Below, in pieces: positions 35,118 to 44,190 of a DNA stretch of 64,000 nt; position 1 is the stretch's first letter, and each line of letters starts with the position of its first letter. A program made the position numbers and the translations under genes. Origin of the DNA: Meishania litoralis (GTDB lineage: Bacteria; Bacteroidota; Bacteroidia; Flavobacteriales; Flavobacteriaceae); the NCBI RefSeq assembly GCF_042611095.1, contig NZ_JBHFPV010000001.1:1860001-1924000 (forward strand), given 5' to 3'. The notes below the pieces were generated by a model. That model saw only the letters and a program-made list of their open reading frames with translations. It was not told the origin of the DNA and did no database searches.

Positions 35118-36085
35118 GATAAGATCATTTTTCGTGCCTTCTTTAAAAGTTTTGCCTTTTCTTCAAGGGTTCTTTCAAGCGGAAGTTGGGCAAGCCCGAT
35201 CAACCTTCTCATAATTTCGATGCCCGCGACTTGGGCCACTAATTTTTGATCAACGCCACCGTCATATTGCAAAAGAATTTGTTTCAAGAATTTTTTCTTT
35301 CCCGTAGTCATTATCATATGGGCCGCCATGACCCCTAGATCAAATTCGGCAAATCCTACGAACCCAAATTCGGGATCTATAACATAAAGGTTTTCGGTTT
35401 CGGTCATCCAGCTTCCGGGATAGTAATCGCCGTGGATCAGCGTATTGCCCTTTGAAAGGTAGCGCTTTCCTATGTTTTTGATGACCTTCTTCAAAGCCGC
35501 ATCCTTTTTATAGGCCATCGACAATTCTTGTAGCCCCGGTTGAATGTCGCTCAAAGAAAAACCATTGCCTTTCTTAAAGGGTAGCGAGAATATATGTTCG
35601 TGGTTCAACTTGCGCATTGCAAAGTTTTCAGGAAAATCTTTCGGTGGTTTTGTTCGATGGATTATCCTGAGGATGAAAATCAATTTTTGAAGCATCTTTT
35701 TGTTGACATCCCCATCATGATAAAGTGAAATCATGTCTTCGCACTTGCCAAGATCTTCTAACAACAAGAGGTGATTTGTGGCGTCATACCCTAAGATTTT
35801 AGGCATGTGCGCATGAAGCGCATTGTTTTGGATTATATCATAAAACTTGTATTCAACGGCGATTCTGTCCAACGGTGCCTCTATTTGTTTGTATTTCTCA
35901 ACATAGGGGCGCGATTGTTTTAGAATAAATGACCGTTGATCCGTAATGATGCGAAGGACCACGTTCATATTGCCCTCACCGGGTTTCTCCAAAGATTTTA
36001 TTTGCTCCTCCGAATGTAGCCAACCTTTCGAAATTAGATAATCTTGAAGATCTTTGAGTTTGGTATTTAAATCGAATAGAATCAA
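35114..36085 (-). CDS. Methylthioribose-kinase-like phosphotransferase (APH family)
   Basis: 323 residues from a TTG at 36085; no ATG is available downstream of the tRNA-Phe terminator until deep in the domain, and the in-frame ATG at 36190 would run through the tRNA. Motifs: GEGNMNVVLRI ATP loop, FILKQSRPYVE lysine region, HGDYYPGSW catalytic loop and VIDPEFGFVGFAEFDLG. KQxxPYV, GxGNxN, HGD and DPEFxFxGxxxFDxG are hallmarks of 5-methylthioribose kinase (MtnK). Start choice and exact sugar (methylthioribose or another ribose) are uncertain. Coupled to the glycohydrolase lipoprotein. Confidence 0.65.
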   Translation of the reverse strand: MILFDLNTKLKDLQDYLISKGWLHSEEQIKSLEKPGEGNMNVVLRIITDQRSFILKQSRPYVEKYKQIEAPLDRIAVEYKFYDIIQNNALHAHMPKILGYDATNHLLLLEDLGKCEDMISLYHDGDVNKKMLQKLIFILRIIHRTKPPKDFPENFAMRKLNHEHIFSLPFKKGNGFSLSDIQPGLQELSMAYKKDAALKKVIKNIGKRYLSKGNTLIHGDYYPGSWMTETENLYVIDPEFGFVGFAEFDLGVMAAHMIMTTGKKKFLKQILLQYDGGVDQKLVAQVAGIEIMRRLIGLAQLPLERTLEEKAKLLKKARKMILS

Positions 36086-36123
36086 GTCGCTTGGTATTAT
36101 TGCAGTACAATATAGTCCCAAAA

Positions 36124-36157
36124 CAAAAAAATCCTTACGATATCGTAAGGATTTTTT
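36124..36157 (-). terminator. Rho-independent terminator of tRNA-Phe
   Basis: A perfect 22-base palindrome (36131-36152, ATCCTTACGATATCGTAAGG-AT) is followed on the minus strand by a run of seven T. It lies just after the tRNA 3' end. It also separates the tRNA from the phosphotransferase gene. Confidence 0.85.
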
Positions 36158-36158
36158 G

Positions 36159-36231
<73 letters not shown>

Positions 36232-36274
36232 CTTACCTACTTTGGCGACCTTGATACATCGCTTAAAAGGGCTG

Positions 36275-36282
36275 CAAATATA
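36275..36282 (-). promoter_or_regulatory. Bacteroidota -7 box for tRNA-Phe
   Basis: Minus strand reads TATATTTG, an exact TAnnTTTG match, about 44 bases upstream of the tRNA. No well-spaced TTG was found. Confidence 0.5.
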
Positions 36283-36368
36283 ATTTCAAATTTAGGATTA
36301 TCAAACAAAATCGCTAAAAAAGCCTTCGTTTTTTCAGATGCTGTTCTGAATTTACAGACCTTTGCCCC

Positions 36369-37097
36369 ATGAACCTTATTATAGACGTTGGAAATAGCCG
36401 TGCAAAGTTCGCGGTATTTGAGAAAAATGCCCTATTGTTCGATTCTACCGTTGCCATCGAAAAAGTCGCCTTACATATCAAGGACCTTTTTAATAGATTT
36501 CCTAGAATTAATAATGCCATAGTCTCTTCGGTAGGTAGTTTGGGTGAAAAAGATTTTGCTGTTTTATCGGTTTTTTGTCAGGTTCATGTCTTGAGCCATA
36601 GCTCAAAGTTTCCTTTCAAGAATTCGTACGCCACGCCCCAGACCTTGGGAGTCGACAGAATTGCCCTGGCAACGGCGGCTTTTTACGAGAATCCGAATGC
36701 CAATACCTTGGTGCTCGATGCCGGTACCTGTTTAACTTATGATATGATAAACGATTATGGCGAATATCTGGGAGGGGCCATTTCGCCCGGGTTGAATATG
36801 AGATACAGGGCATTATCGGAACAAACGTCAAAACTACCTTTGTTGGAGCCTGAAGAACTGTTGGACTTCATTGGTAATTCTACGGAGACCAGCATTCACA
36901 GTGGGGTTTTGAACGGTATTTCTCTCGAAATAGACGGAGTTATCGATCAATATCGTTCCCGTTTTTCAGATTTAACAGTTATTTTAACAGGTGGTGACAG
37001 CCAAATTTTGTCTAAACGGTTAAAAAATACCATCTTTGCCCATTCCAAATTTCTCCTTCTAGGGCTCAATTATTTGCTTGAATACAATAAGAAATAG
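36369..37097 (+). CDS. coaX: Type III pantothenate kinase
   Basis: 242 residues of the ASKHA fold: IDVGNSRAKFAVF (phosphate-1), TLGVDRIALATAAF and LVLDAGTCLTYDMI (phosphate-2 with catalytic Asp). It phosphorylates pantothenate in CoA synthesis. Bacteroidota commonly use type III. It is directly followed (0 bp) by a porin-like gene, beginning a run of six tightly spaced plus-strand genes. Confidence 0.92.
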   Translation: MNLIIDVGNSRAKFAVFEKNALLFDSTVAIEKVALHIKDLFNRFPRINNAIVSSVGSLGEKDFAVLSVFCQVHVLSHSSKFPFKNSYATPQTLGVDRIALATAAFYENPNANTLVLDAGTCLTYDMINDYGEYLGGAISPGLNMRYRALSEQTSKLPLLEPEELLDFIGNSTETSIHSGVLNGISLEIDGVIDQYRSRFSDLTVILTGGDSQILSKRLKNTIFAHSKFLLLGLNYLLEYNKK

Positions 37098-38378
37098 ATG
37101 GTAAAAAAGATTGGTTTTATGCTGTTGTGCCTTGTCACTTCGGGCTTGTGCGCACAAGAAGGTTCCGTTTCGCCTTATTCGTATTTTGGTGTTGGGGATA
37201 ATCGAGCGAAAGGTACCGTTGAGAACCAGATGATGGGCGGCATTGGTTTATTTGCCGATAGTATTCATATAAACCATAAAAATCCGGCGGCCTTGGGCAA
37301 ATTGGGTGTTCAGTTTGGTGAAGACTTTGGAATTACCACCTATGCCGCGGGGGTGTCTCACAAGATGCTGCGCCTTAAGAGTTATACCGAACAGCAAAGT
37401 GCAACATTGACCAACTTGGAATATTTGTCGCTTGCTTTTTCCCTTAAGAAAGGATGGGGACTGGGCTTTGGCGTCATGCCCTATTCTGCAGTTGGCTATA
37501 ATCTGGCCTCGGTGAGCAATGATTCTTTGGTAACGAACCGATATGAAGGTACGGGCGGGCTCAATAGGGTTTATCTTTCCACGGGCTATCAATTTGCCAA
37601 AAATTGGAGTGTCGGGGTTACGGCCAATTTTAATTTCGGCACACTTGAGTATACAAGAATTCAAGGCGTCGATGGGGTTCAATTCGGCACTTTGGACGAA
37701 AGGACCTCTCGTATAAACGGCGTCGATTTCAACTATGCCCTGAACTATACACCGATTTTCAAGGACAAATACCAATTGGTTGCCTCATTTAGAATTAATA
37801 CCCAAGCGAATCTGGCCGCGGAGAATAACAAAAAGGTCGGCTCTTTTTCCTTGGTCAACGGTCAAGATATCGAAGTGTTGAATGTGGATCTCGATGCGCA
37901 AGGACTTCGTAGAACAGAACTGAAGATTCCGACTACGGCCACCTTTGGCCTTGGTTATGGTGAGCACCGCAAGTGGTTCGTGGGTGCCGAATATAGCTTT
38001 CAGGGCATGAGTTCGTTTTCAAATGATTTTTTGGGTGTTGAAAATTTGGAATATAAAGATGCAAGTTCTTTGGCTTTGGGCGGGTTCTATATACCAAATC
38101 AAGCGGCTTTTGACGGCTATTTCAATAGGGTTGCCTACCGTGCCGGCATAAGGTTGGACAAAACAGGTATGGTCGTCAACAATACCGATATAAACAACTT
38201 TGGCATAACTTTTGGACTTGGGTTACCGTTAGGAAGAACTTTTTCAAATATGAACCTTGGTTTTGAATTGGGTAGAAGAGGTACGACCTCGGCCGATTTG
38301 CTGGAAGAGAGTTATTTTAAGATCAATATAGGAATGTCTTTCAACGACCAATGGTTCAGAAAGCGGAAGATAAATTGA
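37098..38378 (+). CDS. Outer membrane beta-barrel protein (FadL/porin-like)
   Basis: 426 residues. Signal peptide MVKKIGFMLLCLVTSGLCAQ, then YSYFGVGDNRAKGTVENQMM, resembling flavobacterial FadL/PorV-type barrels, with alternating strands and no long loops with known motifs. It immediately follows coaX. Transport role is likely; ligand unknown. Confidence 0.7.
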   Translation: MVKKIGFMLLCLVTSGLCAQEGSVSPYSYFGVGDNRAKGTVENQMMGGIGLFADSIHINHKNPAALGKLGVQFGEDFGITTYAAGVSHKMLRLKSYTEQQSATLTNLEYLSLAFSLKKGWGLGFGVMPYSAVGYNLASVSNDSLVTNRYEGTGGLNRVYLSTGYQFAKNWSVGVTANFNFGTLEYTRIQGVDGVQFGTLDERTSRINGVDFNYALNYTPIFKDKYQLVASFRINTQANLAAENNKKVGSFSLVNGQDIEVLNVDLDAQGLRRTELKIPTTATFGLGYGEHRKWFVGAEYSFQGMSSFSNDFLGVENLEYKDASSLALGGFYIPNQAAFDGYFNRVAYRAGIRLDKTGMVVNNTDINNFGITFGLGLPLGRTFSNMNLGFELGRRGTTSADLLEESYFKINIGMSFNDQWFRKRKIN

Positions 38379-38422
38379 TAATTGATAAAAATTTAGTACA
38401 TTGACCACGCAAAAATTATAGT

Positions 38423-39796
38423 ATGAAAACGAAACTTTACTTTACGGTTACGATGCTCATGGGATGCATGTTAATGGGCAATGCCCAGGCACAGAACCCC
38501 GAATGCATGACGAACCTTTCTATTTTTTCAGAGCATGCAAAGGTGAAAAATTATGATGCGGCCTATACCCCATGGAAAATGGTCTATGAGAATTGCCCTG
38601 ATGCCAATTGGGCCATTTACGCCTATGGCGAACGCATTTTAAAGTATAAGATCGAAAAATCCTCTGGTGCCGATAAAGATGGATTTATTAACGAATTGTT
38701 CGGTGTTTGGGACAATAGTGTAAAATACTTTCCGAAGAAAGCCAATAAGGCCAGTGTTATCACCGACAAGGTACTTCTAAAGTATGATAACAAAATGATT
38801 TCCGACGATGAGATCTACAATATGTTGGGTCAGGCTTTTAATGAAGATAAGGCCAATTTTAATAACCCAAAAGCCTTATATATGTATTTCTCGAGTTTGG
38901 TAGATTTGCATAAGGGGGGCAAAAAAGATTTGCAAGAGGTTTTTGATATATATGATGGTGTTACCGAAAAAGTAGAGGAGCAGATCAAAAAATATAACGA
39001 TGCGCTTCCCAAACTTTTGGAAAAGGATTCTTTGGGCACGATAACCTCTAAAGAAAAGAAAGTGTTGAAAGCCGCTTCTACAAATTCTGAATCATTTGGT
39101 AAAATAGCCGGAAGTATCGATTCGAAGTTGGGAGACTTGGCCAACTGTGAAAACCTGATTCCACTATATCAGAAGAATTTTGAAGAGAAGAAAAGCGATG
39201 TGGTATGGGTTAAGCGTGCGGTCGGAAGAATGTTCAGTAAAGAATGTACAGACGATCCCTTGTTCAGTCAAATGGTCGAAGTACAGGCAAAATTGGATCC
39301 CTCGGCCGATGTATATGTTTACCTCGGTACACTTAAGATGAAGAATGGTGATTCGCAGGGGGCTTTGGCAGATTTTGACAAGGCTTTGAGCCTTGAGACC
39401 GATAGCTATAAAAAATCGAACATTGCCTATAAGGTTGCCGTAATCAACAGAAGAAAAGGCAGCAAATCTACGGCTAGAAAATATGCCCAATCTGCAATCG
39501 ATTATAATTCGGGTAATGGCAAGGCCTATTTGTTGATCGCCAGTCTTTATGCGAGCAGTGCCAATGATTGTGGTGGCACACCTTTCGAGAAAAGGGCTAT
39601 GTATTGGAAAGCCGCCGATATGGCAAGTAGGGCAGGTCGTGTGGACCCATCATTAAGTGGTAGTGCAAACCAATCGGCTGCCAGTTATAATGCGAAGGCG
39701 CCAACGAAAGAGATGATTTTCTCTTCGGGCATGGCGGGCAAGACCGTATCGTTCAACTGCTGGGCAGGGGGCAGCGTAAAAGTGCCGAACTTATAA
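38423..39796 (+). CDS. Tetratricopeptide repeat protein, secreted
   Basis: 457 residues with a signal peptide ending at NAQA. TPR-like helices are visible around residues 45-75 and 290-365 (LGTLKMKNGDSQGALADFDKAL is the best copy). A C-terminal segment from ~425 carries FNCWAGGSVK. Likely a periplasmic scaffold; it lies just before lptC, so an envelope role is suggested. Confidence 0.7.
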   Translation: MKTKLYFTVTMLMGCMLMGNAQAQNPECMTNLSIFSEHAKVKNYDAAYTPWKMVYENCPDANWAIYAYGERILKYKIEKSSGADKDGFINELFGVWDNSVKYFPKKANKASVITDKVLLKYDNKMISDDEIYNMLGQAFNEDKANFNNPKALYMYFSSLVDLHKGGKKDLQEVFDIYDGVTEKVEEQIKKYNDALPKLLEKDSLGTITSKEKKVLKAASTNSESFGKIAGSIDSKLGDLANCENLIPLYQKNFEEKKSDVVWVKRAVGRMFSKECTDDPLFSQMVEVQAKLDPSADVYVYLGTLKMKNGDSQGALADFDKALSLETDSYKKSNIAYKVAVINRRKGSKSTARKYAQSAIDYNSGNGKAYLLIASLYASSANDCGGTPFEKRAMYWKAADMASRAGRVDPSLSGSANQSAASYNAKAPTKEMIFSSGMAGKTVSFNCWAGGSVKVPNL

Positions 39797-39797
39797 G

Positions 39798-40397
39798 ATG
39801 ATAGGCCCTTTTCGAAATAACTTTAAGAGCATTGCCATGATTTTTTTCATGGCAATGCTTTTTTTCTGCTGTACCGACAATTATAAAAGAGTGGGAGAGG
39901 AGGCGCAAAAGAAAGTATATCCAAGGGGAATTGCCGAAAATTCGGTATTGACCTATAGCGAATTGATCGAACCTTTGGAGGGTGAAGATACCAAACCTGC
40001 CAAGAATATTGCCGTTTTGAGAAGTCCGATCGCTTATAACTATGAAAATCTAGTGTTCCCCTATCGGTTGTTTCCCGAAGGTCTCGAGGTCGATTTCTTT
40101 GATGAAAGGGGAGAAAAGAACAAGGTAAGGGCAGACTATGGTATTGTTTATTCGGCCACAAATTTGATAGATTTGCAGGGCAATGTCGTTCTTGAAACCC
40201 CTGATGGAAAAAAATTGGAAACTCCGCAACTTTATTACGATCAAGATAACCAATGGGTGTTTACGCAGGAGGTCTTCAAGTTCACCAATCCCGAAGACGG
40301 TACCATAATGGACGGTAAGGGAATGGATTTCAATAAAAATCTTAGTTTTCTAAGCGCGCACAAGACATATGGTCTAATGAGCATTAAAGAAAAATGA
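39798..40397 (+). CDS. lptC: LPS export ABC transporter periplasmic protein LptC
   Basis: 199 residues. A hydrophobic N-terminal anchor ends in FFCC, then an LptC/OstA beta fold: GDTVY-like segments GIVYSATNLIDLQGNVVLET and LYYDQDNQWVF. LptC links LptB2FG to LptA in LPS export. It lies 1 bp after the TPR gene and overlaps the next gene by 4 bp. Confidence 0.8.
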   Translation: MIGPFRNNFKSIAMIFFMAMLFFCCTDNYKRVGEEAQKKVYPRGIAENSVLTYSELIEPLEGEDTKPAKNIAVLRSPIAYNYENLVFPYRLFPEGLEVDFFDERGEKNKVRADYGIVYSATNLIDLQGNVVLETPDGKKLETPQLYYDQDNQWVFTQEVFKFTNPEDGTIMDGKGMDFNKNLSFLSAHKTYGLMSIKEK

Positions 40398-40603
40398 TCA
40401 TGGGAAAGTATTTAAAGTTTACGATCTATTTGAATCTTATTATTGCCGTATTATCGGCCATGATGGCTTTCAACCTTTGGAATTCAGATAGAAGTCGGGC
40501 CTACATATTCGTTTTTTTGGCCGTAATAACCACCTTCATGTTTTTCTTTAGAAGGTTTTATTTCAAGAAGTTCGAACAACGAAAGCGAGATAACCAAAAC
40601 TGA
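40394..40603 (+). CDS. Small two-helix membrane protein
   Basis: 69 residues, two hydrophobic helices (IYLNLIIAVLSAMMAF and YIFVFLAVITTFMFFF) and a basic C-terminus. The gene overlaps lptC (ATGA) and is 2 bp from the CNNM gene, so it is translated from the same message. No family recognised. Confidence 0.65.
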   Translation: MIMGKYLKFTIYLNLIIAVLSAMMAFNLWNSDRSRAYIFVFLAVITTFMFFFRRFYFKKFEQRKRDNQN

Positions 40604-40605
40604 CC

Positions 40606-41895
40606 GTGGATATCTCACTACTTATCATAATTCTTGCATTGGTGTTTTCCGCTTTTTTTTCAGGAATGGAGATTGCCTTTGTCTCCGCCAATAAAATCCA
40701 TATCGAAATTGTAAAAAAACAAGAAGGGTTCTTGGCAAAAGTCTTGACCAGGCTCACGAAAAAGCCTTCAAAGTTCATTGCCACCATGCTTATTGGCAAT
40801 AATATCGCATTGGTTATTTATGGTTTTTTTATGGGCGAGATTTTAATGGAATGGTTTGCTGGTCTGTACCCAACGTCGAATTCTTTTTTGAACCTATTGC
40901 TGACAGACTTCAAGTTATTGGCACAAACGGTTATATCGACCCTCATAATATTGTTTACAGCTGAATTTCTTCCCAAGGTACTTTTTCAGATTTATGCCAA
41001 CAGTCTCCTTAAAATATTGGCTTTTCCTGCTTATTTGTTCTATTTGCTGTTTTCCTTAGTTTCCGATTTTATTATCATGGTTTCCGATTTCATCCTTAAA
41101 AATGTCTTCGGAACTTCTGGCGATGAGGTACAACTTGCATTTAGCAAAGTGGAATTGGGCGATTATATAACGGAACAGATGGAAACTGTCGAAGAAGAAG
41201 ACGAGGTCGACTCCGAAATACAGATTTTTCAAAACGCCTTGGAGTTTGCCGCTGTCAAGGCCCGGGAAGTTATGGTTCCAAGAACCGAGATTACGGCCGT
41301 CGAACTTCACGAAACGCCGAAAAATCTGGCCAAACTGTTTACCGAAACGGGCTACTCAAAAATACTCGTCTACAAAGACACGATCGACAATGTCATCGGT
41401 TATGTACATTCTTATGAACTTTTTAAAAAACCGAAAACGATCAAAAGTATATTACTTCCGGTCGAATTTGTGCCCGAAACGATGCTGATCCACGATATCC
41501 TTAATGTGCTGACCAAAAAAAGAAAGAGTATCGCTTTGGTGCTTGATGAATATGGCGGCACATCCGGACTTATGACCGTAGAGGATATCGTCGAGGAGCT
41601 TTTTGGCGAAATCGAAGACGAGCATGATTCGACCGATCTTTTGGAGGAACGAATCAATGCGACGAGCTATAAATTTTCGGCAAGGCTCGAAGTTGATTAT
41701 ATCAATGAGCAATACAAGTTAGACCTTCCCGAAAATGACGAGTACGAAACTTTGGGAGGGCTTGTCGTCAATGAAACGGGCGAAATTCCTGAAATGGGGT
41801 CTGAAATAAAGATTGGCGATTTTCTTTTTACAATTTTAGAGGTGTCGAACACCAAGATCGATTTGGTCTCTTTACAAGTGCTTGAAAAAGATTGA
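40606..41895 (+). CDS. Hemolysin-C/CorC-type protein with CNNM and CBS domains (GldE-like)
   Basis: 429 residues with a GTG start at 40606, 2 bp after the previous stop. Order: CNNM membrane domain (~1-170, four helices), two CBS domains (~205-330, VPRTEITAVEL and DEYGGTSGLMTVED) and a C-terminal CorC_HlyC domain (~345-429). Such proteins bind or transport Mg/Co ions; the flavobacterial GldE is a close relative implicated in gliding motility. Confidence 0.82.
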   Translation: MDISLLIIILALVFSAFFSGMEIAFVSANKIHIEIVKKQEGFLAKVLTRLTKKPSKFIATMLIGNNIALVIYGFFMGEILMEWFAGLYPTSNSFLNLLLTDFKLLAQTVISTLIILFTAEFLPKVLFQIYANSLLKILAFPAYLFYLLFSLVSDFIIMVSDFILKNVFGTSGDEVQLAFSKVELGDYITEQMETVEEEDEVDSEIQIFQNALEFAAVKAREVMVPRTEITAVELHETPKNLAKLFTETGYSKILVYKDTIDNVIGYVHSYELFKKPKTIKSILLPVEFVPETMLIHDILNVLTKKRKSIALVLDEYGGTSGLMTVEDIVEELFGEIEDEHDSTDLLEERINATSYKFSARLEVDYINEQYKLDLPENDEYETLGGLVVNETGEIPEMGSEIKIGDFLFTILEVSNTKIDLVSLQVLEKD

Positions 41896-41998
41896 GTACA
41901 TCTGACTTTTCGAAAATTTATGGTTGGTGAGCAAGTTATGATATAAAGATGTTCAAGTGCTTTGATCGTAGCGAATTACTACGTGATTGCAAGCGTAA

Positions 41999-42006
41999 TA
42001 AATTTG
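41999..42006 (+). promoter_or_regulatory. Bacteroidota -7 box (TAAATTTG) for ppiD
   Basis: Exact TAnnTTTG match, 54 bp before the ATG at 42061; no well-placed TTG. The 165 bp gap after the CNNM gene otherwise holds no visible feature. Confidence 0.45.
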
Positions 42007-42060
42007 AACAGGTGAAAAGAAAATGGTAATTTCGCCAACTGATTTTAAACAATCCGAATA

Positions 42061-44181
42061 ATGGCAATTTTAGAGAATATAAGAAAGCGAACCACGGTCT
42101 TGATATTGATAATCGGTCTCGCTTTGTTCGCATTCGTTATTTCTGGCGTATTCACGAGTGATTTGACCGGAGGCGGAAAAGTAGGTTCTACGGTGGCCGA
42201 AATAAATGGCACCGAGATTTCCATCGATGCGTTTCGCCAAAAGGTCGATATGGCCTCTAGAAGACAAGGCCCGTCTTTATCGACCATGCAGGTCGTTAAC
42301 CAAGTTTGGGACCAAGAGGTGCGCAATGCGATTTTGGCCGAACAGTTCGAAGACCTAGGAATCGATATTGAACGCGACCAGATAATGGACTATATAAAGA
42401 ACATTCCGTCGTATGCACAAAGCCCGCAATTTCAGAATGAGAGCGGTGTATTCGATGAGAATAAGTTTAGGGAATTCATAGCCGAAATGAAGATCAACAA
42501 TCCGGCGCAATACGCGCTTTGGTTGCAAGATGAGGAGTCTATCATACAGAATGCAAAGCAAGAGGCCTACTTCAATTTGGTAAAGGCCGGGGTCGGGGCA
42601 ACCTTGAAAGAAGGCGAGTTGGATTATAAATTGGCCAATACCAAAATGGACATCAGGTATGTTAAAGTTCCGTTTTCATCGATTCCAGACAGTACCATCA
42701 ATGTGACCAAGAGCGAGATCTCAAGTTATGTCAATGCCCACAAAGATGAATTTAAGCAAGAAGCGGCACGTGACATTCAATTTGTCTATTTTGAGGAAAA
42801 GCCATCTTTGGCCGACGAAAAGGCCATAGAGGAAGAAGTCACCAAATTACTTGACGATACTGTTGAATATAATGCGCAGACCGATAGAACGGATACTATT
42901 GCCGGCTTTAGAAATACCACTGACATGGCCGCTTTTTTAGATCGCCACTCAGATACCAAATTCGATACCATATACAGGGCGAAGAAAGATTTGCCGGCCA
43001 GTTTTGCCGATACCTTGATGACGTTACGAGTAGGCGAAATCTATGGTCCGTATCGTGATGGCAATTTTTATAAGATTTCCAAAATGGTCAACAGAAAACC
43101 GAACGGAACGGTAAAGGCTAGTCATATTTTGATTACTTACGAAGGGGCCACAAGGGCGAATCCAGATATTAAACGTACAAAAGAAGAAGCTGAGGTAAAA
43201 GCCAAAGATTTACTAAAGGAGGCGTTAAAAAAAGATGCCGTTTTTGTTGAATTGGCTCGAGATAACTCAGATGGCCCTTCGGCACCGAATGGTGGCGACC
43301 TAGGCTATTTCCAGCAAGGGGTAATGACACCCAAATTCAATGATTACGCATTTGGTAATCCAATTGGAAAAATAGGTTTGGTGGAAACCGAATTTGGTTT
43401 CCATATCATAAAGGTCGATGACAAACAAGATATCGTTCAGGTCGCCACTTTGACACGTGAGATCGAACCATCTGAAGAAACAATAAATACCCTGTTTACC
43501 GACGCGACCAAATTTGAAATGGAATCGATTGATTCCGATAAGGCATTTTTTGATTTGGCCAAAGAAAATGAATATGCCGTGATGCCCGTGAACAAGATAA
43601 AGGCTATGGATGAGAACCTGCCCGGTCTTGGTGCTCAACGGGCCATTGTACAATGGGCGTTTAACAGTGACACTAAGTTGGGTGATATCAGAAGATTCAA
43701 CATTAACAATGGTTACGCCGTTGTTCAACTTACGGCCAGTTACGATGAAGGTTTGATGTCTCCGGAAGATGCTTCGGCCACCGTATTGCCCAAAATACGT
43801 AAAGAGCGCAAGGCAGCACAGATCATTTCAACGAACAAGGGCAAATCGATGGATGATTTGGCCAAAGACAATAATGTAAGTGCCAGTACCGCAACAGCTT
43901 TGGCGGTCAAATCGCCTACCATTCCGGGATCTGGAAGCGAACCCGTCGTGGTTGGGACGGCCTATACTATGCAAGAGGGTGAGACCTCTGGCCTTATCGA
44001 AGGGCAATCGGGTGTTTTCATGATTACGGTAACGAAGAAACAAGAGGCCCCAAAACTCGATAATTATAGCACTTTTGCCAATTCACTTCAGTCGGCCAAT
44101 GCCTCTAAGGTGAATACGGCCGTCTACAATGCACTTAAGGAAGCTTCTGAAATTGAGGATAAAAGAGCCACTTTTTATTAG
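42061..44181 (+). CDS. ppiD: Membrane-anchored peptidyl-prolyl isomerase (PpiD/SurA type)
   Basis: 706 residues. An N-terminal anchor (~12-35, VLILIIGLALFAFVISG), a SurA_N chaperone region (~40-200), and a central parvulin domain (~355-450, KASHILITYEGATR ... GGDLGYFQQG ... FGFHIIKV). A second, degenerate rotamase-like part follows. It helps fold outer-membrane and periplasmic proteins. The gene stands alone with its own predicted promoter. Confidence 0.85.
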   Translation: MAILENIRKRTTVLILIIGLALFAFVISGVFTSDLTGGGKVGSTVAEINGTEISIDAFRQKVDMASRRQGPSLSTMQVVNQVWDQEVRNAILAEQFEDLGIDIERDQIMDYIKNIPSYAQSPQFQNESGVFDENKFREFIAEMKINNPAQYALWLQDEESIIQNAKQEAYFNLVKAGVGATLKEGELDYKLANTKMDIRYVKVPFSSIPDSTINVTKSEISSYVNAHKDEFKQEAARDIQFVYFEEKPSLADEKAIEEEVTKLLDDTVEYNAQTDRTDTIAGFRNTTDMAAFLDRHSDTKFDTIYRAKKDLPASFADTLMTLRVGEIYGPYRDGNFYKISKMVNRKPNGTVKASHILITYEGATRANPDIKRTKEEAEVKAKDLLKEALKKDAVFVELARDNSDGPSAPNGGDLGYFQQGVMTPKFNDYAFGNPIGKIGLVETEFGFHIIKVDDKQDIVQVATLTREIEPSEETINTLFTDATKFEMESIDSDKAFFDLAKENEYAVMPVNKIKAMDENLPGLGAQRAIVQWAFNSDTKLGDIRRFNINNGYAVVQLTASYDEGLMSPEDASATVLPKIRKERKAAQIISTNKGKSMDDLAKDNNVSASTATALAVKSPTIPGSGSEPVVVGTAYTMQEGETSGLIEGQSGVFMITVTKKQEAPKLDNYSTFANSLQSANASKVNTAVYNALKEASEIEDKRATFY

Positions 44182-44190
44182 TAATCGAAG

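Noticed and set aside
37248..37775. 175-residue minus-strand frame
   Set aside because: Antisense to the porin-like gene with a signal peptide and barrel pattern.
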